Under the pieces are notes generated by a model. The model was not told where the DNA came from, made no database searches, and saw only the letters and a program-made list of their open reading frames with translations. Made by a program: the position numbers and the translations under genes. Below are positions 14,306 to 22,835 of a stretch of 50,560 bases of DNA, piece by piece. The DNA lies in NCBI GenBank assembly GCA_963923035.1, contig CAWUKT010000050.1:1-50560 (forward strand), in the 5' to 3' direction. This stretch comes from CAWUKT01 sp963923035 (GTDB lineage: Bacteria > Bacteroidota > Bacteroidia > J057 > JADKCL01). Numbering within the stretch: the stretch's first letter is position 1; each line of letters begins with the position of its first letter.

Positions 14306-15304
14306 CTAGCGGTACTTCCGGGCGCGCTCGATGAGCGCAGAAAGGGCCGCGCGAGCGGTTTTCATGTCGGTGCGGGTGCGTTGGATGTATTGGCGGAGAA
14401 AAACGATTTTGAAATCGGGAAGGGGTTGGTTGGTCTGGTTCATGTAGCTGAGGACCGCGCGTTCGGCGTCGTCCTGGGCGGCGAGGAAATACGGCAGCGT
14501 CTCGTGGTCGTCGAAACGGGATACATCGGCCGGGGTTGCGCTGGGCAGGGCCAATCCGCGGTGGTGCTCGTCCAATAGGTTGAGGATTTGGTAGCGGACC
14601 AAGGTGTTTTCGGTGACGCTGAACCAAAACAGCAGTTCCTGCTGGATTTGCGGGGCGATGACAGCGGCCTCGGCCGTGGTCAATGCCAGCATCCGCGACG
14701 CGGGATCGGGAGAGGTCGCCAGCGCCAGCCAGCGCTTTTTCTCTTCGCTTCCCCCCAATTGATCCACCAACAAGCGGTTCTTTTCCTGCAAATACGCCTT
14801 CCGTTCCATCGCATAGACCCGCATGCGAAAGCCCGTGGCCTCCATGGTATAGCTTTTCTCGTAGGTCATCCCCAATTTTTCGGCGATGCGACGCGATCCG
14901 TGGTGATTCTCGGGCATTTGAACCACGATCCGCCCCATGCGGAGGGTCTGGAAGCCGTGCCGCAAGAGTGCCTGAGCCGCCTCAAAGCCAAAGCCCGCCC
15001 GCCAATGCGGGTGGTGGATGATATACCCCAGATCGAATTCCGCTTGCCTATCAATCTTCGTTTCAATCAGCCCACAATCGCCGATCACCTCATTCGTCTT
15101 CTTAATCACCGTCACCAAACGACCGCCCCCACTCCCCAAATACGGCTCCACGTTCTTCTCAATCCATTTTTTCACCCCCTCCTTGTCGTAAGGCTTCGGC
15201 CAGAACTGCATCGTGGTCGGATCTCCCAGGATTTCCTCCATCTTCGGAAGGTCTTTGCGGGTATATTCGCGGAAAAGAAGGCGTTCGGATTGAAGGACGT
15301 GCAT
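14306..15304 (-). CDS. GNAT acetyltransferase with C-terminal helical extension
   Basis: 332 residues from ATG 15304 (MHVLQSERLLFREY). The first about 175 residues are a RimJ/RimL-type GNAT domain: SERLLFREYTRKDL start, VIGDCGLIE strand, DLGYIIHHPHWRAGFGFEAAQALLRHGF with the acetyl-CoA loop, and NHHGSRRIAEKLGM. Such enzymes acetylate protein N-termini, ribosomal proteins or small amines; the substrate is not evident. The remaining about 155 residues are not GNAT. They are helical with HEAT-like character (PASRMLALTTAEAAV ... VRYQILNLLDEH) and may bind a partner. Many GNAT proteins stop at about 180 residues, so this is a fusion. Confidence 0.8.
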   Translation of the reverse strand: MHVLQSERLLFREYTRKDLPKMEEILGDPTTMQFWPKPYDKEGVKKWIEKNVEPYLGSGGGRLVTVIKKTNEVIGDCGLIETKIDRQAEFDLGYIIHHPHWRAGFGFEAAQALLRHGFQTLRMGRIVVQMPENHHGSRRIAEKLGMTYEKSYTMEATGFRMRVYAMERKAYLQEKNRLLVDQLGGSEEKKRWLALATSPDPASRMLALTTAEAAVIAPQIQQELLFWFSVTENTLVRYQILNLLDEHHRGLALPSATPADVSRFDDHETLPYFLAAQDDAERAVLSYMNQTNQPLPDFKIVFLRQYIQRTRTDMKTARAALSALIERARKYR

Positions 15305-15595
15305 GATGAGGGGGTTGAAAGGCAAAAATCGGGAAAATGGAGCACAAATCAAGTCGAGGTGGGGAGGCTTTTAAAGCTGAATCAAGAACAGAAACATCCC
15401 CAACAGCTTCTATGGAAGGGGACGAATAAGGAAAATAAAAATGCGTTTATTAGAATGGCAAACAAAACACAGCCTAAATAAGCCCAGGGCACTATCTACG
15501 GAAAAATAAAATATAAAAATGGCCCATTTCGAATTACTGGATTCAGCGAGATCACCCGATATTTATACCACAACAAAGAGAAATCATTCTCAGAG

Positions 15596-15700
15596 CGTTC
15601 TTTAAATGTTATAGCTAGTGTTAAGAATGAAAGTTTCCGCCGGAAACACTGAATAAAATCTTAAATGCCCTCTCCACTTCCCGTCGAGAGGGCATTTTCT
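15596..15700 (+). ncRNA. Structured RNA-like element, copy 1
   Basis: Order: CGTTCTTT (15596-15603), ATAGCTAGTGTTA (15611-15623), hairpin GTTTCC-GCC-GGAAAC (15633-15647), an AT-rich linker, then a 12-bp terminator stem AAATGCCCTCTC (15663-15674) with GAGAGGGCATTT (15686-15697) and a short T-rich tail. Copy 2, 286 bases downstream, keeps the same order, with a different hairpin sequence but the same fold. This suggests a conserved RNA of about 100 bases. No coding frame longer than a few codons exists. Strand is chosen from the terminator tail. Confidence 0.5.
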
Positions 15701-15881
15701 TTGGATATCAGCCCACGTTTCCCCAACTCTTTTATTAGAATAAACCACAATATCTTACCCAAAATTCCCCAAAATACATATTTCTATTTTGGAAAATATA
15801 ATTTTGAGCCTCATCCACCTTCTTATCCCGATCTGTTTTCCCCATCTTTATCATGAGCGACACAATAGCTCAACTCAGTAA

Positions 15882-15976
15882 CGTTCTTTTGAGTCATAGT
15901 TAGTGTTACATTCCTTCGGGAATAGAATAGAATGACCAAAAAGCCCTCTCGGTTTCAAATCGAGAGGGCTTTTTGG
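15882..15976 (+). ncRNA. Structured RNA-like element, copy 2
   Basis: CGTTCTTT (15882-15889) and ATAGTTAGTGTTA (15896-15908, one change from copy 1). Hairpin ATTCC-TTCG-GGAAT (15910-15923) has a C(UUCG)G-type tetraloop. The terminator stem is 14 bp, AAAAAGCCCTCTCG (15938-15951) with CGAGAGGGCTTTTT (15961-15974). The terminator is symmetrical and could also stop minus-strand transcription coming from the RfbC gene. Confidence 0.5.
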
Positions 15977-16069
15977 TTGAATCGGAATTATATTTTCACA
16001 AACGAACCTACAGAGGCAAAGCCACAATAGCCTTATTTCCAGTGGCTTGAAGAAAATAAAATTAAGCGT

Positions 16070-16618
16070 TTAAAATGGGGAGTTGAAATCTGAGAATGGG
16101 GGGTAATCCCGGTCTTTGTCCGACAGGATGGGGGATTCTACCTGCCAATCGATCCCCAATTCGGGGTCGTTCCACATCAAGCCACCCTCCGCCGGGCGGT
16201 TGTAGAAGCCGGTACACTTGTAGCAGAAGTACGCTGTTTCACTGAGCACCGCAAAGCCGTGCGCAAATCCCGGCGGCACCCAAAACATGCGGTGGTTCTC
16301 CCCCGTCAATTCGACCGCGTGGTGCCGACCATAGGTCGGCGAATCTGTCCGGATGTCCACCGCCACATCAATCACCCGCCCCTGCAAAACCGTCACCAGC
16401 TTGCCCTGGGCGTGGGGCGGCGCCTGAAAATGCAGGCCGCGGAGGATTCCCCGCCCCGAATAGGACACATTGTCCTGCACAAAATCCAGTTCCAGGCCAA
16501 TTTCCCGGAAAGAATTCGCGTTGTAGGTTTCCTTGAAAAAACCACGGTGGTCACCGAACACGTCAGGTTCGATGACCACCAAGTCGGGAATTCCCGTCTC
16601 AACTCTGCGGAATCCCAT
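16070..16618 (-). CDS. rfbC: dTDP-4-dehydrorhamnose 3,5-epimerase
   Basis: 182 residues from ATG 16618 (MGFRRVETG), the usual RmlC length. A longer frame to 16759 would add an implausible basic N-terminus inside the neighbouring gene. RmlC cupin motifs are present: DVFGDHRGFFKETYN, QDNVSYSGRGILRGLHFQ with the catalytic His, QGRVIDVAVDIR, and FWVPPGFAHGFAVL followed by the Tyr-containing strand. It epimerises C3 and C5 of dTDP-4-keto-6-deoxyglucose in dTDP-rhamnose synthesis. It overlaps the upstream decarboxylase by 20 bases. RmlA, RmlB and RmlD are not in this window, so a related 3,5-epimerase of another sugar path is possible. Confidence 0.9.
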   Translation of the reverse strand: MGFRRVETGIPDLVVIEPDVFGDHRGFFKETYNANSFREIGLELDFVQDNVSYSGRGILRGLHFQAPPHAQGKLVTVLQGRVIDVAVDIRTDSPTYGRHHAVELTGENHRMFWVPPGFAHGFAVLSETAYFCYKCTGFYNRPAEGGLMWNDPELGIDWQVESPILSDKDRDYPPFSDFNSPF

Positions 16619-17567
16619 GCTGGATATGTGTTTTGAAATAATCAATCGTGGTGCGCAAGCCCTCGTCCCGGGAGACCTTCGGTTCCCATTGAAGGATTTC
16701 ACGCGCCCGCGTGATATTCGGCTGGCGGACTTTGGGATCGTCCTGCGGCAGGTCTTCAAATACGATTTTGCTCCCTGAACCCGTGATCTCCACGATTTCC
16801 TCCGCGAACTCGAGGATGCTCACCTCTTCGGGATTCCCGATGTTCACCGGATCCGAATAATCGGAATGGAGCAAGCGGAAGATGCCTTCTACCTGGTCGG
16901 ACACGTAGCAGAAGCTACGGGTCTGGGAACCATCGCCGTAGACGGTGATGTTCTCGCCGCGCAGCGCCTGGCCCACGAAGGTAGGCAGGGCCCGGCCATC
17001 GTCGAGGCGCATCCGCGGGCCATAGGTATTGAAAATCCGCACAATCCGCGTTTCCAGGCCGTGGTAGCGGTGGTAGGCCATGGTCATGGCCTCCATGAAA
17101 CGCTTGGCCTCGTCGTAAACGCCGCGCAAACCGATGGGATTGACATTGCCCCAGTAATCTTCCTTCTGCGGGTGGATCAGCGGATCCCCGTACACTTCGG
17201 AGGTACTGGCAATCAGCATCCGGGCGTTCTTGGCCTTGGCCAAACCGAGGATTTTGTGGGTCCCCAAAGAACCGACCTTCAGGGTTTGAATCGGCAGATT
17301 CAGGTAGTCCTTCGGGCTCGCCGGGCTGGCAAAATGGAGGATATAATCGAGGTCACCAGCCACGTGGTTGTATTCGGTGACATCGTGGTGGACAAAGGTA
17401 AAATCGTCCTTTCCGAAGTGGTGGGCGATGTTATCGGCCGTACCGGTGAGCAGATTGTCCATGACAATCACCTCAAAACCTTCGTCCATGAACCGATCGA
17501 CCAGGTGGGAACCGAGGAACCCAGCCCCTCCGGTGATCAGGATTTTTTTCTTACGGTGCAGATGCAT
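16599..17567 (-). CDS. UDP-glucuronate decarboxylase (UXS-like SDR)
   Basis: 322 residues from ATG 17567. NAD-binding GGAGFLGSH, the DYILHFASPASPKDY block, the STSEVYGDP segment and catalytic YDEAK (YxxxK) together are typical of UDP-xylose synthase. So are IVRIFNTYGPRM and the RSFCYVSD region. It converts UDP-glucuronate to UDP-xylose or its 4-keto intermediate. It lies three bases after the UDP-glucose dehydrogenase stop, whose product is its substrate, which strengthens the call. An alternative nucleotide-sugar dehydratase role is less likely. Confidence 0.9.
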   Translation of the reverse strand: MHLHRKKKILITGGAGFLGSHLVDRFMDEGFEVIVMDNLLTGTADNIAHHFGKDDFTFVHHDVTEYNHVAGDLDYILHFASPASPKDYLNLPIQTLKVGSLGTHKILGLAKAKNARMLIASTSEVYGDPLIHPQKEDYWGNVNPIGLRGVYDEAKRFMEAMTMAYHRYHGLETRIVRIFNTYGPRMRLDDGRALPTFVGQALRGENITVYGDGSQTRSFCYVSDQVEGIFRLLHSDYSDPVNIGNPEEVSILEFAEEIVEITGSGSKIVFEDLPQDDPKVRQPNITRAREILQWEPKVSRDEGLRTTIDYFKTHIQHGIPQS

Positions 17568-17570
17568 GGC

Positions 17571-18911
17571 TTATTGCTGTTCGACATTGTTGCGGCGGAA
17601 CGCATGTACGACCCCGCGGCCAATGGAATTGTAGTAAAAACCGCGATCCTTCATCATGTCCAGGTCGTAGACATTCCGACCGTCAAAAATGACCGGCTCG
17701 CGCAACAGGGATTTGATTTTGTCGAAATCCGGGGTGCGGAACTCATTCCACTCCGTGATCAACAGCATCGCATCGGCGCCTTCCAGGGCTTCGTACTCCG
17801 TCTCGACCATTTTTATCTCAAGATCGGTGTACTGCTGCACCTGCCACATGGCCTCCGGATCAAAGGCCTGGACCTTCCCACCCCGTTCCAAAATCTCTTT
17901 GATGATGGTCAGCGCGGGGGCTTCGCGGATATCGTCGGTATTGGGCTTGAACGCCAATCCCCAGACCCCAAAGGTCAATCCGGAGAAATCAGAACCGTAG
18001 TAGTCTTCCAGTTTCTCGACCATGCGCATCTTTTGGAGGCCATTGACCTGCATGACGGCATCGAGGATGCGGAAATCGTATTCATATTCCTTCGAGGTAT
18101 TGTAGAGGGCAGAGACGTCTTTGGGGAAACAGGAACCGCCGTAGCCCACGCCAGCAAACAGGAAGCGTTTGCCCACCCGGGAATCGGAGCCTACTCCGCG
18201 CCGCACATCGTCTACATTCGCGCCGACCCGCTCACACAGGTTCGCGACCTCGTTCATGAAAGAGATTTTGGTGGCCAAAATGGAGTTGGCCGCGTATTTC
18301 GTCAGTTCCGAAGAGCGTTCATCCATGAAAATGATGGGGTTGCCACTCATCAGGAAGGGCTTGTACAGCCGCTCGAGCACCGTGCGGGCGCGCTCGGAAC
18401 GGGTCCCAATGACTACGCGTTCGGGCTTCATAAAGTCCTGGACCGCAACTCCCTCCCTGAGAAACTCCGGATTGGAAACCACGTCAAATTCGACGTTGGT
18501 ATGGGCTGCAATCGCGTTGTGCACCTTGTCGGCCGTTCCGACCGGAACCGTACTCTTGTTCACGATCACCTTGTATTCGGTGATCAGCTGGCCGATTTGG
18601 TTGGCGACGGCGAGGACATATTGAAGGTCCGCCGATCCGTCTTCCATGGGCGGTGTGGGAAGGGCCAGGAAAATGACATCCGCAAAGGCCACCGCGTCCG
18701 CGAGGGAATCGGTGAAATTGAGGCGACCGCTTTCGGTATTTCGTTGGAACAAGACCTCCAAACCCGGTTCGTAGATCGTGATCTGGCCGGACCGCAGCTT
18801 GGCCAACTTGTCCATGTTATTGTCGACGCACAGGACATCGTTGCCGGATTCTGCAAAGCAGGTTCCTCCGACCAATCCAACGTATCCTGTACCAACTACT
18901 GCAACTTTCAT
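17571..18911 (-). CDS. ugd: UDP-glucose 6-dehydrogenase
   Basis: 446 residues from ATG 18911 (MKVAVVGTGYVG). N-terminal NAD-binding GTGYVGL, a PTPPMEDGSADL loop, NKSTVPVGTAD, the central NPEFLREGVAVQDF signature and the nucleophile Cys in GYGGSCFPKD. C-terminal FKPNTDDIREAP is the UDP-binding domain. It oxidises UDP-glucose to UDP-glucuronate using two NAD+. UDP-GlcNAc dehydrogenases (WbpA type) share this architecture, and the WbpD/WbpE-like neighbours upstream keep that alternative open. Confidence 0.88.
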   Translation of the reverse strand: MKVAVVGTGYVGLVGGTCFAESGNDVLCVDNNMDKLAKLRSGQITIYEPGLEVLFQRNTESGRLNFTDSLADAVAFADVIFLALPTPPMEDGSADLQYVLAVANQIGQLITEYKVIVNKSTVPVGTADKVHNAIAAHTNVEFDVVSNPEFLREGVAVQDFMKPERVVIGTRSERARTVLERLYKPFLMSGNPIIFMDERSSELTKYAANSILATKISFMNEVANLCERVGANVDDVRRGVGSDSRVGKRFLFAGVGYGGSCFPKDVSALYNTSKEYEYDFRILDAVMQVNGLQKMRMVEKLEDYYGSDFSGLTFGVWGLAFKPNTDDIREAPALTIIKEILERGGKVQAFDPEAMWQVQQYTDLEIKMVETEYEALEGADAMLLITEWNEFRTPDFDKIKSLLREPVIFDGRNVYDLDMMKDRGFYYNSIGRGVVHAFRRNNVEQQ

Positions 18912-18936
18912 GTATTCTCGGTTCTGGGTATGCAAA

Positions 18937-20088
18937 TTAAACGGTGCGGTAAATGTCAAGGAAATTCTCCGTGATATAGTCCACTTGCTCCTTGGTGAGT
19001 TCGGAGTGCATGGGGAGAGAAATAACTTCGGCGGTGAGGCGCTCGGAGACGGGGAAATCGCCGTCTGCGTAGCCGTAGTGGCGGTACGCGTCCTGCTGGT
19101 GCAGGGACACAGGATAGTAAATCATCACCGGAATCTTGCGCTCGCCGAGCGCAGCCTTGACCGCGTCCCGCTTCTCGCGGCCTTCGGTGATGCGCAGCGT
19201 GTACTGGTGGAACACGTGCTTGCAGTTCGAAGAACGCCAGGGTGTGACCAGGCCTTCTACCCCCGCAAAAGCGGCATCGTACCAATCGGCGGCCTGGCGG
19301 CGGTTGTCATTATAGGTATCCAGGTGCTTCAGCTTGATGTCCAAAATCGCAGCCTGAAGGGCATCCAGGCGGCTGTTGACCCCGACGATGTCGTGGTAGT
19401 AGCGGCGGCTGGAGCCGTGGTTGCAAATTTGCTGGAGCTTGTGGCCCAACTCATCGTTGTTGGTGAAGATGGCGCCGCCATCGCCAAAGGCACCGAGGTT
19501 CTTGCTCGGATAGAAGGAGGTGCAACCGATGTCGCCGATGAGGCCGGACATGAGCTTCCGACCGTCGGTCAGGGTATAGTCCGCACCAATGGATTGGGCG
19601 GCATCTTCGACCACGGCGATGCCGTGTTTCCGGGCGATCTCCATGATCGGGTTCATGTCGGCCGGCTGGCCAAACAGGTGAACCGGGATGATGGCCTTGG
19701 TTTTCGGGGTAATGACAGCCTCGATGTCCGCCGTGGCGATGTTGTAGGAATCGTCCGTCACGTCGACAAAGACGGGCTTGAGCCCGAGCAACGCAATCAC
19801 TTCTGCCGTGGAGCAGAAGGTGAACGGCGTCGTGATGACCTCATCGCCGGGCTGGAGATCCAGCGCCATCAGGGCGATTTGGAGGGCATCGGTACCATTG
19901 GCGCAGGCAATGACGTGCTTGGCGCCCAGGTAATGGGCCAGGTTGTCCCGGAAGGCCTGTACCCGCGGACCATTGATGTACCATCCGGACTCCACCACTT
20001 CCTGAACGGCGGTATCCACTTCCTCTTTGATGTGGTGGTACTGCGTAATGGTATCCACCATGCGTATATCCATTGTTTTTGTCGTCAT
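18937..20088 (-). CDS. WbpE-like nucleotide-sugar 3-aminotransferase
   Basis: 383 residues from ATG 20088, which overlaps the upstream TGA as ATGA, indicating translational coupling. A longer frame to 20145 is rejected. PLP motifs: CANGTDALQIAL, VVEDAAQSIGA, and CTSFYPSKNLGAFGDGG with the catalytic Lys. The block SRRYYHDIVGVNSRLDALQAAIL is very close to WbpE, the enzyme that adds the 3-amino group to UDP-2-acetamido-3-oxo-glucuronate. Pairing with a WbpD-like acetyltransferase supports the specificity (inference). A WbpB-type 3-dehydrogenase is not in the window. Confidence 0.88.
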   Translation of the reverse strand: MTTKTMDIRMVDTITQYHHIKEEVDTAVQEVVESGWYINGPRVQAFRDNLAHYLGAKHVIACANGTDALQIALMALDLQPGDEVITTPFTFCSTAEVIALLGLKPVFVDVTDDSYNIATADIEAVITPKTKAIIPVHLFGQPADMNPIMEIARKHGIAVVEDAAQSIGADYTLTDGRKLMSGLIGDIGCTSFYPSKNLGAFGDGGAIFTNNDELGHKLQQICNHGSSRRYYHDIVGVNSRLDALQAAILDIKLKHLDTYNDNRRQAADWYDAAFAGVEGLVTPWRSSNCKHVFHQYTLRITEGREKRDAVKAALGERKIPVMIYYPVSLHQQDAYRHYGYADGDFPVSERLTAEVISLPMHSELTKEQVDYITENFLDIYRTV

Positions 20089-20681
20089 TGGATTTTGGTA
20101 ACTCTGTGGTTTTTTAACTGGTATTTTTCCTGACTTCCGGGACAAATCCCCAAGCCATCCTGATCAAATTCTAATCGTTCTCCGTATTCACTCATCCAAC
20201 CCATTTGGCGCCCGGGGTTCCCCACAATGAGCGCATAGGGTGGAATGTCTTTGGTCACGACCGCTCCGGCTCCGATAAACGCGAACTTCCCCAGCCTGAT
20301 TCCGCATACAATCGTCGCGTTGGCTCCGATGGTCACACCTTGTTCCACGTAGGTCTCCAGGTACTCGCCCCGCCGATTCACCGCACTCCGCGGGTTGATG
20401 ACGTTCGTGAACACCATGGACGGGCCCAAAAATACATCATCTTCACAGGTCACCCCGGCGTAAATCGAGACATTGTTCTGGACCTTTACATTGTTCCCCA
20501 AAACTACGCCCTTTCCGACAAACACATTCTGTCCCAGATTACAATTTTCACCTAAGGTGACATCCGTCATGATATGGGAAAAGTGCCAAATCTTCGTTCC
20601 CGCTCCTATCCGGGCGGGTTCGTCGACGACTGCGGAGGGGTGGACATAGTAGTCCACGTTGCTATTTGTAGGTTCACCCAT
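20085..20681 (-). CDS. WbpD-like N-acetyltransferase (left-handed beta-helix)
   Basis: 198 residues from ATG 20681. An ATG at 20717 gives 210 residues and cannot be excluded. Hexapeptide-repeat coils run through most of the protein. The sequence IGAGTKIWHFSHIM, CNLGQNVFVG, VQNNVSIYAGV, the GPSMVFTNVINPRS turn and GANATIVCG is nearly the signature of WbpD/WlbB, which acetylates the 3-amino group of UDP-2-acetamido-3-amino-glucuronate with acetyl-CoA. First gene of the minus-strand nucleotide-sugar operon, coupled by ATGA to the aminotransferase. Confidence 0.9.
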   Translation of the reverse strand: MGEPTNSNVDYYVHPSAVVDEPARIGAGTKIWHFSHIMTDVTLGENCNLGQNVFVGKGVVLGNNVKVQNNVSIYAGVTCEDDVFLGPSMVFTNVINPRSAVNRRGEYLETYVEQGVTIGANATIVCGIRLGKFAFIGAGAVVTKDIPPYALIVGNPGRQMGWMSEYGERLEFDQDGLGICPGSQEKYQLKNHRVTKIQ

Positions 20682-20770
20682 GCTATCTGAGCCAGCCATT
20701 CGGGGCTGCATCACCAATGGAAAACCGCTTCATGATACTTTTTCTGTGTCACCGGGCGACGAATTAGCAC

Positions 20771-20800
20771 TTGGAATATGAGCGACTTCCCCTATTTTTA
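20771..20800 (+). promoter_or_regulatory. Bacteroidota-type promoter for the outer-membrane protein
   Basis: TTGG at 20771-20774, an 18-base spacer, then TATTTTTA at 20793-20800, one mismatch from TAnnTTTG. About 28 bases precede the ATG at 20829. Confidence 0.5.
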
Positions 20801-20828
20801 TCGGTGGGCCTAAAAGTAAAGAAATCGA

Positions 20829-21614
20829 ATGAAATCTCTTAAAACGAGCCTCTTAATTTTTGTGTTCAGCCTCCTCGCGATCGGGGTGCAGGCACAGAAA
20901 AGCATCCAGGACAGCTCCATCACCCTGCCCTATGTTCTCTTGGGCTACCAGGGCTCCGTGCCCGGGGGGGACCTGGCCGACCGTTTCGGCTATACCAACG
21001 CGATGGAGATCGAGGCGGGCATCAAATTCAAGAACAATTTCTACCTGCAAACCGGGATTCGGCCTTGGTTCGGCTCGGACATCAAGGAAAGAATCGCCGA
21101 AGATGTGACGTTTTTGGTGGGATCGGAGGCAAATGGCTTCAATGTCAATGCGATTGGGGCCGATGGTTTGTTTTACGAGGTCAAATTCTTCCAACGTGGC
21201 TATACCATTCCCTTCGTCATCGGGAAGCAGTTTCGGGTGCTGGAAAACAACAATCCCAATACCGGCATTTACGTAGAATTGGGCACCCAATTCATCCAGC
21301 ACAAGGTCCGCATCGAAGTCATCGGCCAGAACGTGCCCCACTTGGGCGCGGACATGACCCCCGGTTACGACCGCCTCACCAACGGATTCGGCGCGGTCCA
21401 AGGCCTTGGCTACCGCTATTTCGGCAACAACAAGTTTGTCAACTTCCAGATCGGCGTCGATGTCAGCCAAAACTGGACCCAAAGCCGCCGGGACTTCAAC
21501 TTTGACTACGGCTTCCAGGACACCCGCCAGCGGATGGACCTGCTCTACGGCTTCCGCGTGGCCTGGATTTTCCCGATCTACCGCGACGCCGACACCCGGG
21601 AATACTATTTCTAA
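20829..21614 (+). CDS. Outer-membrane beta-barrel protein
   Basis: 261 residues. A signal peptide of about 22 residues (MKSLKTSLLIFVFSLLAIGVQAQ) gives export. The mature part alternates hydrophobic and polar residues in strand-like segments, with the family-typical phrases MEIEAGIKFKNNFYLQTGI, TGIYVELGTQFI and FQIGVDVSQNW, ending in an aromatic residue (EYYF). This fits a small porin-like barrel of Bacteroidota with no enzymatic motif. It has its own promoter and is divergent from the nucleotide-sugar operon. Function beyond envelope localisation is unknown. Confidence 0.8.
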   Translation: MKSLKTSLLIFVFSLLAIGVQAQKSIQDSSITLPYVLLGYQGSVPGGDLADRFGYTNAMEIEAGIKFKNNFYLQTGIRPWFGSDIKERIAEDVTFLVGSEANGFNVNAIGADGLFYEVKFFQRGYTIPFVIGKQFRVLENNNPNTGIYVELGTQFIQHKVRIEVIGQNVPHLGADMTPGYDRLTNGFGAVQGLGYRYFGNNKFVNFQIGVDVSQNWTQSRRDFNFDYGFQDTRQRMDLLYGFRVAWIFPIYRDADTREYYF

Positions 21615-21680
21615 GCCGTTTTCCCCCTTCATTTCCCAACATTCTCTCTCCGCGGGCAGTTCTTTTCCCAAAAACCGCCC

Positions 21681-22259
21681 ATGATCAAGACGGAAAACTT
21701 TGAAAAGGTCGAAGTGGAATCGACGGATGAGTTGCGTGCCTGGCTATCGGAAAACCACCGGCAGGAGGCCAGCATTTGGTTGGTGACGTACAAGAAGAAT
21801 GTGCCGGGAAAATATGTGTCCACCGGAGAAGTGCTGGATGAGCTGTTGTGTTTTGGGTGGATCGATGGGATTCGGCGGAAATTGGACGGGGAACGGACCA
21901 TGCAACTCATCTCGCCGCGGAAAACACAGCATTGGACGCGTACCTATAAGGTCAGGGCGGCGAGGTTGATTGAGGAGGGGAAAATGGAGGCAGCGGGACA
22001 ACAATCGATCGCGGCTTCGAAGGAAAATGGCTTGTGGACCTTTATGGATGACGTCGACAACCTGATCGTACCCGATGATCTGGCGGAGGCCCTGGATCAA
22101 CGGGAGGGCGCGGCTGAATTTTTCACCCACATCAACGATTCCAGCAAACGCTTCGTCTTGCGGTGGTTGAAACTGGCCAAAACGGAGAAGACCCGTCGCA
22201 ACCGCATTGTTAAATTGGTCGACTTGTCCGCCAAGGGCGAAAAACTCCCCGGCAGCTAA
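21681..22259 (+). CDS. YdeI/OmpD-associated family protein
   Basis: 192 residues. The N-terminal motifs ELRAWLSENHRQEASIWLVTYKK and VLDELLCFGWIDGIRRKLD are diagnostic for the YdeI/OmdA family, and the C-terminal RRNRIVKLVDLSAKGEKLPG is the usual basic tail. In some bacteria members are linked to resistance to cationic peptides; the biochemical role is not established. It ends seven bases before the convergent gene at 22266. Confidence 0.88.
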   Translation: MIKTENFEKVEVESTDELRAWLSENHRQEASIWLVTYKKNVPGKYVSTGEVLDELLCFGWIDGIRRKLDGERTMQLISPRKTQHWTRTYKVRAARLIEEGKMEAAGQQSIAASKENGLWTFMDDVDNLIVPDDLAEALDQREGAAEFFTHINDSSKRFVLRWLKLAKTEKTRRNRIVKLVDLSAKGEKLPGS

Positions 22260-22265
22260 GTGCCC

Positions 22266-22826
22266 CTAGGCCAGCTCCGTGCCCGCCCGGACTGCCGCCG
22301 CCGGATGATCCGGCGACATCAGCCACCAGAAATACTTCTGCCCCTTCAAGGTGCCGGCCATGTCCCGCAGGAAATCTTCTTTTCCCCGCTCCATCGCCAA
22401 CGCAAACGCCACAATCACGTCGCTGTCGGTATAGTTGTACCAATCCACCATCGCCGCGGGGCCCTGGAGATCGGCCGCCACTTCGCTTTCCCGTTTGCCG
22501 GGCGCAGCGTAGTTGTCAGGCTGGGCACTGATGAATCCGTGGGTAAAGCCGTATTTCTTGGCCGTCATGAAAATCTTCCCAACGACCTTTGCGACCGCTT
22601 CCCAGTCGGCTTCCGCCTCCGGACGGGGGTCCGGAAGGCTGTATTCAAAGGACAACCATCGGCTGTCCACGGTAAATTCGAAGGTCTGACCTTCCGTAAA
22701 GAGGTAAAAATTGGGGCCGCCCATCGATTTGACGGCCGTACCGTACATGCGTTCCAGTGATTGGCGAAACTTCTTGATGGAGCCGGCGACCTTGGCTGAG
22801 GGGGCAAAAAATGATCCTTGTTGCAT
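22266..22826 (-). CDS. Unknown protein, candidate partner of the toxin-like gene
   Basis: 186 residues with no signal peptide or membrane segment. It is rich in aromatic residues near the C-terminus (MVDWYNYTD, GQKYFWWLMSPDHP), with an N-terminal segment SIKKFRQSLERMYGTAVKSMGG. I do not recognise the family. It starts nine bases after the stop of the REase-fold protein (22836-23732) on the same strand. That is the position expected of an immunity protein for a polymorphic toxin; it is inference from position only. It could equally be an unrelated cytoplasmic protein. Confidence 0.6.
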   Translation of the reverse strand: MQQGSFFAPSAKVAGSIKKFRQSLERMYGTAVKSMGGPNFYLFTEGQTFEFTVDSRWLSFEYSLPDPRPEAEADWEAVAKVVGKIFMTAKKYGFTHGFISAQPDNYAAPGKRESEVAADLQGPAAMVDWYNYTDSDVIVAFALAMERGKEDFLRDMAGTLKGQKYFWWLMSPDHPAAAVRAGTELA

Positions 22827-22835
22827 AGGGCAAAT

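Larger units (their letters stand above)
15305..16069. other. 765-bp gene-free region with two RNA-like elements
   Basis: No credible reading frame on either strand between the nucleotide-sugar operon end (16070) and the GNAT gene start (15304). The region is AT-rich and contains two related hairpin-terminator elements (15596-15700 and 15882-15976), described separately. The rest is AT-rich sequence without recognisable features. Confidence 0.6.

Noticed and set aside
16866..18974. 702-codon plus-strand frame
   Set aside because: Spans two genes on the other strand with intact SDR and dehydrogenase motifs.
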